A DNA stretch of 64,000 bases from Arabidopsis thaliana (taxonomy: Eukaryota; Streptophyta; Magnoliopsida; Brassicales; Brassicaceae): positions 26,725,835 through 26,789,834 of the forward strand of contig NC_003076.8 of NCBI RefSeq assembly GCF_000001735.4, written 5' to 3'. Positions 23,932-35,331 of the stretch are shown piece by piece. The notes under the pieces are model-generated. The model was given only the letters and a program-made list of their open reading frames with translations. It did not search any database and had not been told where the DNA came from. The first letter of the stretch is position 1; each line of letters begins with the position of its first letter. Both the position numbers and the translations under genes were made by a program.

Positions 23932-23975
<44 letters not shown>

Positions 23976-24127
23976 GCTCCTCGCTACACTTCTCTTTCCC
24001 ACTACAAAGTTTTCATTTTCCTCCGATCATCTTTTTCCCTTCTCAGTTACACAAATCTCTCACCCAAAAATTTCAAAAATTCTAACATCTTTCTAAAAAT
24101 TTGCTCTTTCTCTTACCTGAGTGAAAC
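23783..24127. other. Divergent promoter of ERF121 and the SUKH-like gene
   Basis: This 345-base stretch lies between two divergent starts and includes the long AT microsatellite. The leader of the right-hand gene (about 23980-24127) is pyrimidine-rich. Confidence 0.5.
23934..23972. repeat. (AT)n microsatellite in a promoter
   Basis: About 19 AT units lie some 155 bases before ATG 24128, followed by the pyrimidine-rich leader. It may act as the TATA element of that gene and be length-variable. Confidence 0.85.
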
Positions 24128-25312
24128 ATGGTCGACGTTGACCGGAGAATGACCGGTTTGACTCCGGCTCACGCAGCCGGTCTCCGCCGTCTCTCAGCTC
24201 GCGCCGCCGCTCCATCCACTCCTACGATCAGAAACAGCCTTCAATCTTTCTCCCCTTTCGCCGATAAAGTAATCAATCATCTTAAAAATTCAGGTATCAA
24301 AATCCAACCAGGTCTCTCCGACACCGAGTTTGCCCGAGTCGAAGCCGAGTTTGGTTTCACCTTCCCACCGGACCTCCGTGTTATCCTCTCCGCCGGTCTC
24401 TCCGTCGGCGCAGGATTCCCAGACTGGCGTTCTCCCGGAGCTCGTCTCCACCTCCGTGCCATGATCGATTTACCAGTCGCCGCTGTATCGTTCCAAATCG
24501 CTAAAAACAGTCTCTGGTGCAAATCTTGGGGCTTGAAACCACCCGACCCGGAAAAAGCTTTAAGGGTCGCGAGAAACGCCTTAAAAAGAGCTCCTTTACT
24601 GATTCCCATCTTTGATCACTGCTACATTCCTTGTAACCCGTCTTTAGCTGGTAATCCGGTTTTCTTCATCGACGAGACTCGGATCTTCTGTTGCGGGTCG
24701 GATCTATCCGAGTTCTTCGAGCGTGAATCTGCTTTTCGAAGCTCTGAATTCTTCCCGAGAATTCTCACTAAGCAACGTTCAGTGAGCGAGAAATCAGCTG
24801 GATCATCCTCGAATTTTTCCCGGAGAAGCTTAGATTTGGGTCGGGCTAATGGTGCGGGTAAGTCGAGATGGGTTGAGTTTTGGAGTGACGCGGCGGTTGA
24901 TCGTTGCCGGCGAAACTCTGCCTCCACATCATCGTCGTCTTCTTCATCGCCGGACCTTCCCAAAACAGAGACTCCGAAATGGGTGAACCAGTACGTAAAC
25001 CGGATCGGTTCGGTTTTAAGAAGAGGCGGGTGGAGCGAATCCGATATTGATGAGATTATCCACGTGTCAGCATCGGGTTTCTTTGAGGGCGAAATGGTAA
25101 TTATCGATAATCAAACTGTTCTTGATGTGCTTCTATTAAAAGCGGGTCGGATCTCAGAGTCGCTCCGTAAATCCGGGTGGAGCTCCGAAGAAGTCTCGGA
25201 CGCGCTTGGGTTTGATTTTCGACCGGAAAAGGAGAGGAAACCGGTTAAGAAACTCTCGCCTATGCTCGTCGAACAATTCGAAAAACTTGCTGAATGGGTT
25301 TCTCAGTCATGA
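24128..25312 (+). CDS. SUKH/SMI1-KNR4-like protein
   Basis: A single exon encodes 394 residues from ATG 24128 (recalled as At5g67020, usually called unknown protein). Residues about 46-204 look like a SUKH (SMI1/KNR4) domain: [20 protein letters not shown], then [20 protein letters not shown], and later [20 protein letters not shown]. Bacterial SMI1/KNR4 proteins carry the same pattern (E-x-x-FGF-x-FPPDLR, GFPDWR, GNPV, GADL). A Ser-rich linker (about 225-285) and a C-terminal helical part (about 290-394) follow, not seen in the bacterial proteins. SUKH proteins act in bacteria as immunity or scaffold proteins and in fungi in cell-wall signalling. The plant role is unknown. The GC content is higher than in neighbouring spacers. 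Confidence 0.85.
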   Translation: MVDVDRRMTGLTPAHAAGLRRLSARAAAPSTPTIRNSLQSFSPFADKVINHLKNSGIKIQPGLSDTEFARVEAEFGFTFPPDLRVILSAGLSVGAGFPDWRSPGARLHLRAMIDLPVAAVSFQIAKNSLWCKSWGLKPPDPEKALRVARNALKRAPLLIPIFDHCYIPCNPSLAGNPVFFIDETRIFCCGSDLSEFFERESAFRSSEFFPRILTKQRSVSEKSAGSSSNFSRRSLDLGRANGAGKSRWVEFWSDAAVDRCRRNSASTSSSSSSSPDLPKTETPKWVNQYVNRIGSVLRRGGWSESDIDEIIHVSASGFFEGEMVIIDNQTVLDVLLLKAGRISESLRKSGWSSEEVSDALGFDFRPEKERKPVKKLSPMLVEQFEKLAEWVSQS

Positions 25313-25315
25313 AAC

Positions 25316-27910
25316 ACATTACAAATTTACATTGGAATCATAGTAATGGTGATATAATTGTATATTGATTACTGATGTTTTGCTTCAGTTTAATGGGTTA
25401 TTTAGTAGATTTAGTGTATGTGGAGCAGATTTTATATAATTTAATTTAGGATCACAAACGCACGTGTGACGGCTTTCCCAAACAAACACAAACGAACGTT
25501 GATGGGTCACGCAAACTGTGGCAAAGACGGCTTCGTTCGAACGCAAAGTTGTTATTTCTAACCCCAACCATGTTACAATATCGAGTTACGTGAAACCATG
25601 CATTATGTAACGAATATAAATCTAAACACAAGATTAACAAAAGACACATGTTGAAATGTAAACAATTCCAGGACATATGTGTAAATTACCAATAGTGACT
25701 TAAGCTCTTCGGAGTAAATCCGTAAAACAACAATATTTTGGTTAATGGTTGATTGTATTACTGAAAACTAAATGCTTGACATTAAACCTTTTACAAAAAC
25801 AAAGCTTTTAGAAGGAAGAAGAAACACATGTTAAGCTCAATCGCAGGAGATTGATTCAAGAAAAAATATATATTACTTAGTAGAAGCGGTTGGTGAGTCG
25901 TGAGTGTCTTCTTGTTGGATGTTTGACATATCAGGAACCAAGTAGCGAGCAGCAGGAGGCCTTCACGATCCAGTCGACTTTTGCTCACTTTTTTGACTTA
26001 AAAAATTGTAATAGTTGGCGTCACCAAAAGTTTGTTGACTATTATTTCGTATAATCATAGAACAGATAAATAAAAAATTATTTGTACTCTTTGATCTTAG
26101 TGTCTTACGTACTGAAATATGAGATTGTTTTAATTTATGGTCCGGGAAAGTCAAAGAACGAGTAATTTGGAATTTTGCTTGTGAAATGGAAAATGTGTGA
26201 ATAAGAGAACTCTCTCCTTTTTGGACCGACGAGAACTGATTCAGTTTGCTTTTTTTTTCTTCTTCTTGTTTTTCAACTTTATTTATTTGACAATCCAACT
26301 TTTTTATTAAAAAAATCAACACGAATACAAGGGATAATAATTATTTTTGGACTTTCAAATGATAAAAAAAAATGCGTAAAAGCTAGAAAGAAAAGAAAAA
26401 AAATATAGATAACCTAACTCAGAGAAAAAACACTCGACCGTTCAGATGGTGGAAATTATTTAGTGAACGATAAAAACAAACTTAAAAGTATAATATTGGA
26501 TTTAAAGTTGTATCAGATGACTTGCATTATTGAAGAAACTATACAAATTAAGCCAAATTTACAAAGAGATGACCTCAACCAAACCCTTAATAATCCAAAA
26601 ATAATTCAGTTAGATGAATTGAATCGGACAGCCTATCGTTGGATATCACTACGAAATAATATGTATTTGGATGTGTTACGTGAACATCAGAGAAAAAGGC
26701 AATGTCGTTGGTTACATTAATTAAACATTATTATAAGCAATAATGATATCCTTAATAATACTAGTCCTACTTTTGTGTTATTGTATACATGACCCGTCGT
26801 CGCATTATTTATTAAGCTAGTGACTACCGTTTAAGACGATCAGTGTATTTTCACTATCGAATTGTGATATCACATTTTGTATATATACACGAAATCATTC
26901 AATAATATATATGCACACATACATTATCTAAGCCATTAATATTGTTCCTCCGATCACGTGGGAATGCCACCGCCCATCACGTGCCTTCCCCAACCGTCTG
27001 ATTTTCTTCACGAGAGAAGACCAAAAAGAGCAACGCAAATAATTGTAAACAACAAAAATCATAAAGAAGAAAACTCATGCAAAAACCACATGAATGTACC
27101 ATCGCAATTTAATAACAACCACATGCATCGTCTTTAGAGAAGATGCATAAAATCACAGCCGTTGATCACGTACAAAGTACGATCGTATAGGCCGCGGCGC
27201 AGGAGATCGAATGAGCCAAGAAATATCAACTGTGTATTTTGATCGAAAGGCTTGGTCGGTCGATTCAATGTTTTGCAATTATTAAAGTAAATCGAGAAAT
27301 CCAAAATGAACGATAGAAGAGATTTGTCGAGAAGTCAGACCAGGCACTGAATTAACTACAAAACTATTGACTTTATGAAAGAAGGATATTAAAACATATG
27401 CAAAACACCAAGTGGAATGGGACAGTGACTATTAATGAAGATGGGATCTTACCTCAAACACCAAAACATGTCAGTAAAATTATTGTTTCCCACCTTATAA
27501 ATTTTCTTTTCTTACTTTCACATTTATTATCCATACACATGAATAGTCCGTTGTTCAGAACAAGATTAAGAAAATGAAAATTGTCCAAACACATAATTAT
27601 ATGATCTTCTTGTTTCTCTTACCGGTTCAAAATACTTATCATCTTGTGGTTTTTTGTTCATTTGAAAAGAAAAGTAAACAATTTGATAATATAATTACCT
27701 TTTAGTAATCAAAATTAGATTATTGTTGCCTGGAAGTTGAAGAAATGAAGATTAATGTCTTGTATAATTTATATTTTGTTTCAGACCTATATATACATTG
27801 TCATGCAAGGAATAGCTGAAAGCAGATTTTTTTTCTTTTGAGAAAATTACTACTCAAATTATCTGCCAAACCGATTAAAATTACTTAATTTCACCATCGG
27901 TTTACTTATT
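25316..27910. other. 2.6-kb spacer between two convergent gene ends
   Basis: No protein gene is evident; the open frame around 26463-26720 lacks an ATG at its start and has no domain. A pair of G-boxes sits at 26955-26983 although both flanking genes end here rather than start. An unannotated transcript is possible. Confidence 0.45.
26955..26983 (+). promoter_or_regulatory. Paired G-boxes (CACGTG x2, 23 bp apart)
   Basis: CACGTG occurs at 26955-26960 and 26978-26983, each preceded by AT. Such palindromes bind bZIP and bHLH factors in plants. The nearest gene starts are more than 2.8 kb away. Confidence 0.5.
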
Positions 27911-30900
27911 TCAAGCTGTCTGAAGTAATTTATCGTTGTTACTCTCATTCTTCCTCGTCGATTTCGGAGTTTTCCTGATTACTTTCACCCTAAACGCCGC
28001 CTGACAAAACCAAACCGGATAATTTTCAGAAACCAAGACCGGTTATTGTAAATGATTCGGTTAAAAGAAAAACCGAGATTTGGTAGGGGTGATAGATGTC
28101 TCTCACCTTCTTATCTGAACCAAACTCGATGATGTCGGACGATCTAAACCGCGCGGGAAAATTCGGTGTTGCTCTATATCTTCTTCCTTCGTTACTAGAA
28201 AACATTCAAATATCAAATCAGAAACTTCAAAGACTCAGATATAATAACCTGGTCAGAGTATCCATATAGACTTACTCGGTCACATAGGTTCCGTGTTCGC
28301 TTCGAAGATCCATCAAGAAGAAAGCTCCGTCTTTGTAAATCACACGAGCATGCATCTTCGAAACCTAAACCAAAACATAATTAAGTTCGTTGACTAGTTC
28401 TCTTTAAGTATCTCAGGTCACACTATCAGATACACAGTTTATATACCTGAGACGAAGGGATCACAATGCGCATTCCAGGAAAATCTTGATCTGGTTCGCT
28501 TCTAAAATCAACAGAGTTTTCAAAAGTTTAAAACTGTAAGATCTTTAATACAAAGTTTCTAAGTTTCCATTGACTATAAATCTGAGAGGAATTCAGAATG
28601 GTGAGTTGTTTCATACCCGACGATGCAAGGTTGATCTTCATCTTTGGTTAGACATAATGTTTCCGAAACGCAACAATCGTCGCCGTGTGGAATTAGATAC
28701 CATCTGCAAAGAAATTAAGACTCAGACTCAGACCAAAGCAGTATAGAGAGCAAGGCCGTTTTTTTGTTAGGTAGGTGAAGAAATATAATGGAACTAAATG
28801 TCGAATTCAGATTTGTGAGTACATACTCTCCCTTTATAGTACGTTCAAGAGCATCGTCATCTTCAAACCACTCTCGAAGCCGGTCATCGGCCTTGAAAGA
28901 AATATTTACATTCTCATATTAGTCATTTAGTGAAGTTTTTTGAGTGAGAAATAGAGAAAGAAAGAAACATACTTTGTCAGTGAGTCTGCAACTAGGTGGC
29001 CTTCCTTGGAGTTTTTCACTGCAAAAGCGTGTAAACGAGTTGGCTTTACAGGTCTGTCAAATCAAGTTCTCTTTAGATAAAACTCACAGATAGAACTAAC
29101 CTGTTACCTCCAAGGACCCAGTCAAGCATCGATGGCATAGCAATGTCAACGAAGAATCTACCACCAACTCTTCCTGGATGTGGTACTCTAAACTTTGTCA
29201 AGAACTGCAGAAACAAGATTTGGAATTGAGTTAGAAATGAACAAACAAGAATGATTTCCATGTATAGTGAAAACCATAAAGATACTCACAGACAGAGGAC
29301 CAAGCCCAACACCTAAGTATGCTTTGTAAGTGGAAGCCATAATTGCAGCCATCCTCGCCATTGCATGGATAATAGCGACTCTCAGTCTTCTAGATTCCTC
29401 ATATCTAAAACCAATTCAAGAGCATGTTTAGTATCCACCAGAAGCCCAAACTAAACAAATTGTGTTTTAGTTTTACCTTTTCAAAGAGGAAACAACATCA
29501 ACAGGTGTAGTCGTTTCAACACTCTGTTTCCATGCTTCATCAAGCTCCAATGCTAGTTGAAAACTATCCTGCAAAATACATCAAGAAATTTCCCTCAATA
29601 ACACTTTAAAATCAGTCAAAAGGTTGAGTGGATTTATATATTAGATAGATACCTCAATGGCCATGCATCCACCTTGACCCATATTTGGCTGCATCGCATG
29701 GATAGAATCCCCGAGCAGCGTAACACGCCCTTTACCCCAAGTAAAACCAGGACTTCTATCATAAATATCTCTTCTCAGAATGGCTTCCTCCTCAGTCGCA
29801 TGCAACAAGTCGAGTACATTGTCGCACCAACCGTCAAATATTTCAAACAACCTTTTCTTCATACCTGAAAAATCAATTAGAAAAGAAGCTTCTGTGAACT
29901 AATACTAAATACGATCCATAGAAAGAAGTAAAACAATGCAGAAATTTACCATTTGGAGCATCAGCCCCACCAGCTGGTTCCTCGTGAAATGCATACCATT
30001 GCATTTTTCCACCACCAACATCCGAAGAAACAAAGTACTGTTTGTGTCCCAAGAAAACCCGGTAGCTTTAAGAGAGAATGAAACAGACCCAATATCAGAA
30101 AAAGATTCATAATCAGAGAAGATATGCATGAGATTTAGACTGACTGCAACATACCCAACAGACTCGATATCCGCTGGTATAAAATCTGCAATCCCCGTGT
30201 AACAAGTGTAGCCTGAATAAGTAGCTTCACTACGGCCAAACAAATTATTTCTCACCTACAAACAAAAATCAAAAGGCACAATCTTTCAGTTCTATACTCA
30301 ACAACGAAAGCTGTTTGTTATACTCTATTCAGTTAAAACCTACCTTAGACCAAATGCCATCTGCACCCACAAGCAGATCACCTTCATAGCGTTGACCATT
30401 CTCGAGTACCACAGTAACCTAAACCAACAAACCCATACAGCTACATTGGATTCTTTCCTTATATCAATAGTCTCTTTTAAGTAAAAATCAATCATCCATC
30501 ACCTTATCTCCAGAATCTTCAAAATCAACAACATTACTCTCGTTTCTAATCACATCTTCTCCAACCGCACGTGCTAGAATCTGCTGCAGAGTCATTCTAC
30601 TAATTACTCTAGTCACAGGAAGTCCCCGTGACGCCGCAGGAGTGAAAGTATCAAACTTTACATACCTAATTGATTCACAAACAAAAATATCACCACAAGT
30701 TTCCAATAATCTGATTGGCTACTCAATCAAGAGATCTCAGGGAAACTCACCAAGTACCAGAGATACCATCAACGAGACCGTTAATCCGATCACCAGTGAT
30801 ACACCCAGCTTCCATAACTTGTTCAGCAACTTCAATATCAATAGCTTCCAAAGCAGCTAAAGCGTTGCTCTGTATTTGAATCGGGCCTCTGTATTTTCCT

Positions 30901-31256
30901 TCTCCTCTTATAGCACTCAAATCTTTCTCAAACACTAACACATCGAATCCTTTCTTCTTAGCCGCTAAAGCAAACACCAATCCTCCGATTCCACCTCCGG
31001 CAACTAAAACCCTCGATTTCTTCTTCTTCTCCGTCACCGCCTCTCTCTTCTCCTCCTTCTCAACTAACGCCGTCGCCGCCTTTACTCCGAGCAAAGCTCG
31101 ACGGCTCCTAAACCCAGATACTCCTCCGGGTTTTCCGGAAAACGATGATAAATCTAAGTAAAACTGTTTAGAAACAGGACTAAACACATGGGTCCTCGTG
31201 AAATCAAGCTTTGATGGAGATGGATTGATAGAGTAGCAAAACGGAGTTGAACCCAT
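27911..31256 (-). CDS. ABA1: Zeaxanthin epoxidase (ABA1/NPQ2)
   Basis: A gene of roughly sixteen exons begins at ATG 31256 and ends TGA 27911-27913 (last exon 28000-27911). I recognise it as ABA1 (At5g67030), about 667 residues. The first about 60 residues are Ser/Arg-rich with few acids, as in plastid transit peptides. The FAD-binding motif VLVAGGGIGGLVFALAAKKK lies at about 83-102, with RGPIQIQSNALAALEAID following. A C-terminal FHA domain is visible (IVIPSSQ, HARVIYKDGAFFLMDLRSEH, then GTYVT), ending in a Lys-rich tail. The enzyme converts zeaxanthin to violaxanthin in the plastid, feeding the xanthophyll cycle and abscisic acid synthesis. The exon joints I checked (W-Y joint at 30751, last two exons) keep frame. 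Confidence 0.96.
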
Positions 31257-32061
31257 CTCGATTTTTCTTTCACCGACGAGAAGAGCAAAAACTCCGTTTA
31301 GAATTCTTGATCAAAGTTCAAGACTTTATCTGTTGTGATGCCTCAGACTCAAACCTGAGAGAAGAAGAAGAAGAAATTGGTTTGAAGAAGAAGGAGGCAA
31401 ATGATGGAGGAGGAGGAGACAGGTGGCATCAGCAACGCAACACACTTCATCTCTGAGTGCCTACAAATATCGCCTTCTGATGTTGACATGTCTTTTCTCT
31501 CCTCCATTAGAAATTCATTTAATAAACTAATCAATATATTTAGAAATGTTTGGTAAAAATATTTGAACGTGACGTGATCAGCGCTTGTGGTGGATTTTTT
31601 TTGGATTGTGAGTGGATAAATCATCAATTTTCAATATTGTTTTCTTATCCCCATTTTAAGCCACTAAATTGATTTTTATTTTAACTTTTGGTTGACGTGT
31701 CACAACTTTTTTCTTTAATATATAAATCTTAAATTTAATTGTGATATGTCGACGAAATAAATCTGTTATAATAGTATTTTTCATCATCATAAAATCAAAT
31801 GGTCTTTTATAGGTACTAAGCTGCACATTTTATTGGGCCAAAATAACGGCTCATAGAAAATAACACAAGCCCATTAAGATGGGCGTGAATGGTGACGGAA
31901 GAGTCAAATACGATGTGGACTAATAATATTGTGTCACCTGGTTATAACATAAAGAGTAGGGATCCAGAAAGTAGTAGTTAACAAAAGAACACTCAACAGT
32001 AGTAAGTAGAGAGTAGATGCATAAAGACCGTAAAACAAACCCATAGCCTAGAGGCTAGAGC
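31257..32061. other. Spacer between ABA1 and the DUF295 gene
   Basis: The left 150 bases should be ABA1 leader and promoter. A GAAGAAGAAG run lies near 31362. The remainder is AT-rich without a recognised gene. Confidence 0.5.
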
Positions 32062-32821
32062 TCAGAGATGAGAAGGGATCCAGTAAGGAACATGGTTGAG
32101 CATTGGTGCATGAGGAGGGTAAAAGGAATGGACCGTACCAGAGGTTAGATCGTATGAACCAAGACCATGGCCAATGTAATAGATAGAGTTAGGTTTAAGC
32201 CCCGGGTACATGCTTGCCGTGAGGCAGAACGCTTCACTTGCGCCAAGGAAGATGCAGAGATCTCCAATATCTTCCGTGTAACTAAAGTCTTTGCTCTTCT
32301 CATCTTCCCTAAAGACCATGAACCGCTTGGTTTTGCTGTGGAGACCTTCCACTTCTCCGTCTTTTTCCTCTGTGTGAATGCATTGTGCGTACCTGCGCAT
32401 AAAGAGAAGAAAGCAGCTCAATCTCTACTTTGAATTTATCCAAAAGTAGCTAGCCTCTTAATAGACAAACTTACCAGTTGACCAAGAAAAGTTCACCAGA
32501 GGGAGATTCCACCAAGTGCTTGCTCATGAAACATTGATCCAACATCTCCCGACCTGCGTCAGGAATCTTGGGGAGGTTGGAGAGGCGCAGTTTTTGATAC
32601 TTGAGCTTGTTGTTGTTGCTGTTGAGATGCAGTGAACCCATGTAAAGACCCTTAACACTTGTGAAGTAGAAAGCTTTGTCTCTCTTGGAAAACATGATAT
32701 TATAGGCTGGATATAGAGGTAACGAGGTCTCAATGTGAGTCCACTTTGAGTCCCAACAAGGCTTGCATACACTTAGATGACTTCCACAGAACTTTGCAGC
32801 CACAGTAAAGTCTTGGAACAT
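32062..32821 (-). CDS. DUF295 protein without F-box
   Basis: Two exons, 32821-32475 and 32392-32062, give 225 residues; recalled as At5g67040. It starts MFQDFTVAAKFCGSHLSVCK and contains the DUF295-type segments LYPAYNIMFSKRDKAFYFTS, GDLCIFLGASEAFC and NSIYYIGHGLG. DUF295 proteins are usually F-box proteins of about 350-400 residues; here the F-box and the N-terminal third are missing. A TATA box just upstream (32919-32927) and a plausible leader suggest it is transcribed in this short form. Without an F-box it should not join an SCF ubiquitin ligase. It could also be an ageing pseudogene with intact frame. Confidence 0.8.
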
Positions 32822-32918
32822 CAGAGAAAACTTAGAGATGAAAAACTTAGAGAAATTGAACAAGGTAATGGTGAAATCAGAGAAAATGCATCTTTCTTAC
32901 TCTATAACTCTCTCTCTG

Positions 32919-32927
32919 TATATATAG
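32919..32927 (-). promoter_or_regulatory. TATA box of the DUF295 gene
   Basis: The minus strand reads CTATATATA about 100 bases before ATG 32821. This supports transcription starting after the lost F-box region. Confidence 0.5.
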
Positions 32928-33063
32928 ACTTTGTTTGGGAATTTCAAACTTTCCTTTTTTCACGCATTCGTTGATGTTTCCTTTTTCTAAAATTCTTTTT
33001 GTGTTTGTTATTTCCCCTTTTTCACTTAGTTTAGACTTACGAGGAAACTAGAGCAATAATGAG

Positions 33064-33356
33064 ATGGAATCAACTAAGGACAGTCTTGTAGAAGCACAGG
33101 CTCATGTTTGCTAAGGATATATGATTTGTTAGAAGAGATGAAATCTGTTGAGACCGAACTTAAACCAGGGACTGGTGCAGCGATGACGAGAAAGAAGCAA
33201 TACAATGGATGATTTGGAAACAGAGCTCTAGAGGCTGAGAGACTTGGGACTGAAGCAAAGGAATCGCTTTTGGCTTGGAATGGAAAGAGAAGAGAAGATG
33301 AGAAGAATTCACTTCATGATGATGAGAACAATAGGCTTTGCTTGAAGCTACGCTAA
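33064..33356 (+). pseudogene. Coiled-coil protein gene remnant
   Basis: Plus-strand translation gives MESTKDSLVEAQAHVC, then after stops a longer run including EAERLGTEAKESLLAW, NGKRREDEKN and HDDENNRLCLKL, ending in TAA. The Glu/Lys/Leu-rich pattern is like plant long coiled-coil proteins (perhaps the WEB/DUF827 group), but I cannot name the parent. At least one in-frame stop and probable frame changes mark it as broken. It lies between two minus-strand genes. Confidence 0.4.
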
Positions 33357-33647
33357 CCGGTTGGTATGAAAATTACTCTCTTCAACGCCGTCTCGTCTTT
33401 TCTAGGAACATCTTCATACCCATTAATACTCACAACTCTAGAATTCTTCTGCAAACACACAAAGAGATGCAAAAAAATTCAGATTTCGCAATTTCCATAA
33501 GAATAAATTAAAAACAGAGTGGCTCTGTTTTTGTGAGTTTACCAAGAAAGAATTGCATTTTCCGCCAGAAGGTTTCTTGAGACTCTACCACCAGAAACCA
33601 CTTTATTGTATAAACATTTTATTCAATAATTACAAAGATAAACCCTT

Positions 33648-35331
33648 TTATGTTATGGATACATCTCTATAGACTTGGAAAACACAAGGAAGGGTTAATC
33701 TAGTGGCATTCACATAATCTTGAGGTGTATGATTTGAAACACCAGGGACTATAATCCCCAAAGCCCTACCACCCTTCAACAACCATCCTTCACTGTACTC
33801 CGAGCCCTTCTCAGCCACTATAGTGAAGCTTCTTATAAACTCCAATATAGCACTCCACATCATCTTTATAATCCCTCGCAACAAGAAAAAGTTTTCGTCC
33901 GATTGCTCTCTCATTACCTATAAGTCACAAAAAATATTGGTCGTCAGTTTATATTTTCAAGTGTGAATATATAGATAGATAGATAGATGTAAACCTTTGC
34001 TTGATAGTTCTGGTCGTAGTAGATGCAAGTGCCAAAGTGTTTGAACATCAAATCCTTATCATCGTACGGCAATCTTGGAACAATGTCGTTATTATAAACA
34101 AATCTATAATACTTTATATTATATTTTTCTAATTTCTTCTCCATAAATTCACCAAACTTGGAATCTCCAACCCTAGGCTGTCCATAAGTATACACCCCTT
34201 GAATCCTCTCCAACAACTCGGTCTCGTGGTGAATCACAAGCACAGCCGTGAACAATATCGCGAGGGCTCCTCCTAAGCTATGACCGGTCAGAACAAACTT
34301 GGTGTTTTTGTTTTGAGCGATCAGAGTTTTCAAAGAGTCTCTTATTGAGTAGTAAGCTAAAGGGGATTTTCGATCAGGGTTTGAGAGAGGTTCTTTAGGC
34401 CAACTACAATTGTTTTGAAGCCCTAGAGCTTTCATGAAACCACCATGGATATTCCCAATGTTTGGGAGCTCAAACCATGTAATGTCGAAATCTGAACACC
34501 AATCTTCGGAATTAAACAGTTCTGTGCCTCTAAATGCAACCACCACCGTCGTTTCTTGACCGTTGGATCTTGTTGTTGTTTCGTCAGTAGACATTATAAA
34601 GGCTTGTGTTGTTTCCTTTTCTTGGTACTCTGTTTTCAACCACAAAAAAAAACTTTATAAAAATATGATTAAATTGTAAATAAGATTAAATTACTAAGAT
34701 TTCTTTTATTATATAATCATACCGTTCCAATAGTCAACGAGACCTAAATACTTCATATTCCAGTGATTCTCGACGACATGTTTAATACGGGCTGCGTTTT
34801 CGTAGGCAATTTTTGAAGCCATAATGGACAATGCAGCATAGTATTTCTCTCCATCTTCACGATTCAACGTCATGTCTAAACTTACCCTCGTGTCTAAATG
34901 TCCGATAAATGACTGATAATTCTCCGATGTCCGTTGCGGCATCACCACTTCTCCTGCATACATATCCACAAAATTAGTATTAATTGTAAATTGTAATTGT
35001 TATTAGAGACGAATAAACGGAAAACATCAATACCTCGAAGGAAGAGACCGGAGAAAGAGTTATTGGAGAGGAAGTTTAAAGAGAATTCTAAGGCGGAGCC
35101 AACGAGAGCTAAAAGCTTGGAGAAGAATCGAAGAAGCTTGAGAAGGACGAGAGAGACAAAGATAAGCCATCGATGTCGGAAACTGTGTTCTTCGGTTTCC
35201 GAGCTATCCACTGATCTCGGTTTCTCTATATCTCCGGAGAATAACAAACGAACAAGTTCCCATGGCCGGAGCTCTTCCGGTCGGAGAATCAGATATCCTC
35301 TCGGTTCATCGTCATCGTCGCTGTTCATCAT
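33648..35331 (-). CDS. Class 3 (GHSLGG) lipase, alpha/beta-hydrolase
   Basis: Four exons (35331-35034, 34953-34723, 34629-33995, 33917-33648) encode 477 residues; recalled as At5g67050. The N-terminus is acidic (MMNSDDDDEP), then a hydrophobic stretch (LIFVSLVLLKLLRFF) that could anchor to a membrane or oil body. The lipase class 3 core contains VVVAFRGTE, IHGGFM and the nucleophile elbow TGHSLGGALA (Ser about 294), with YGQPRVGDSKF after it and YRFVYNNDIVPRLP carrying the likely Asp. The layout resembles oil-body triacylglycerol lipases (OBL type), which release fatty acids from storage oil. Substrate and location are inferred. A GATA tetranucleotide run lies in the last intron. Confidence 0.9.
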
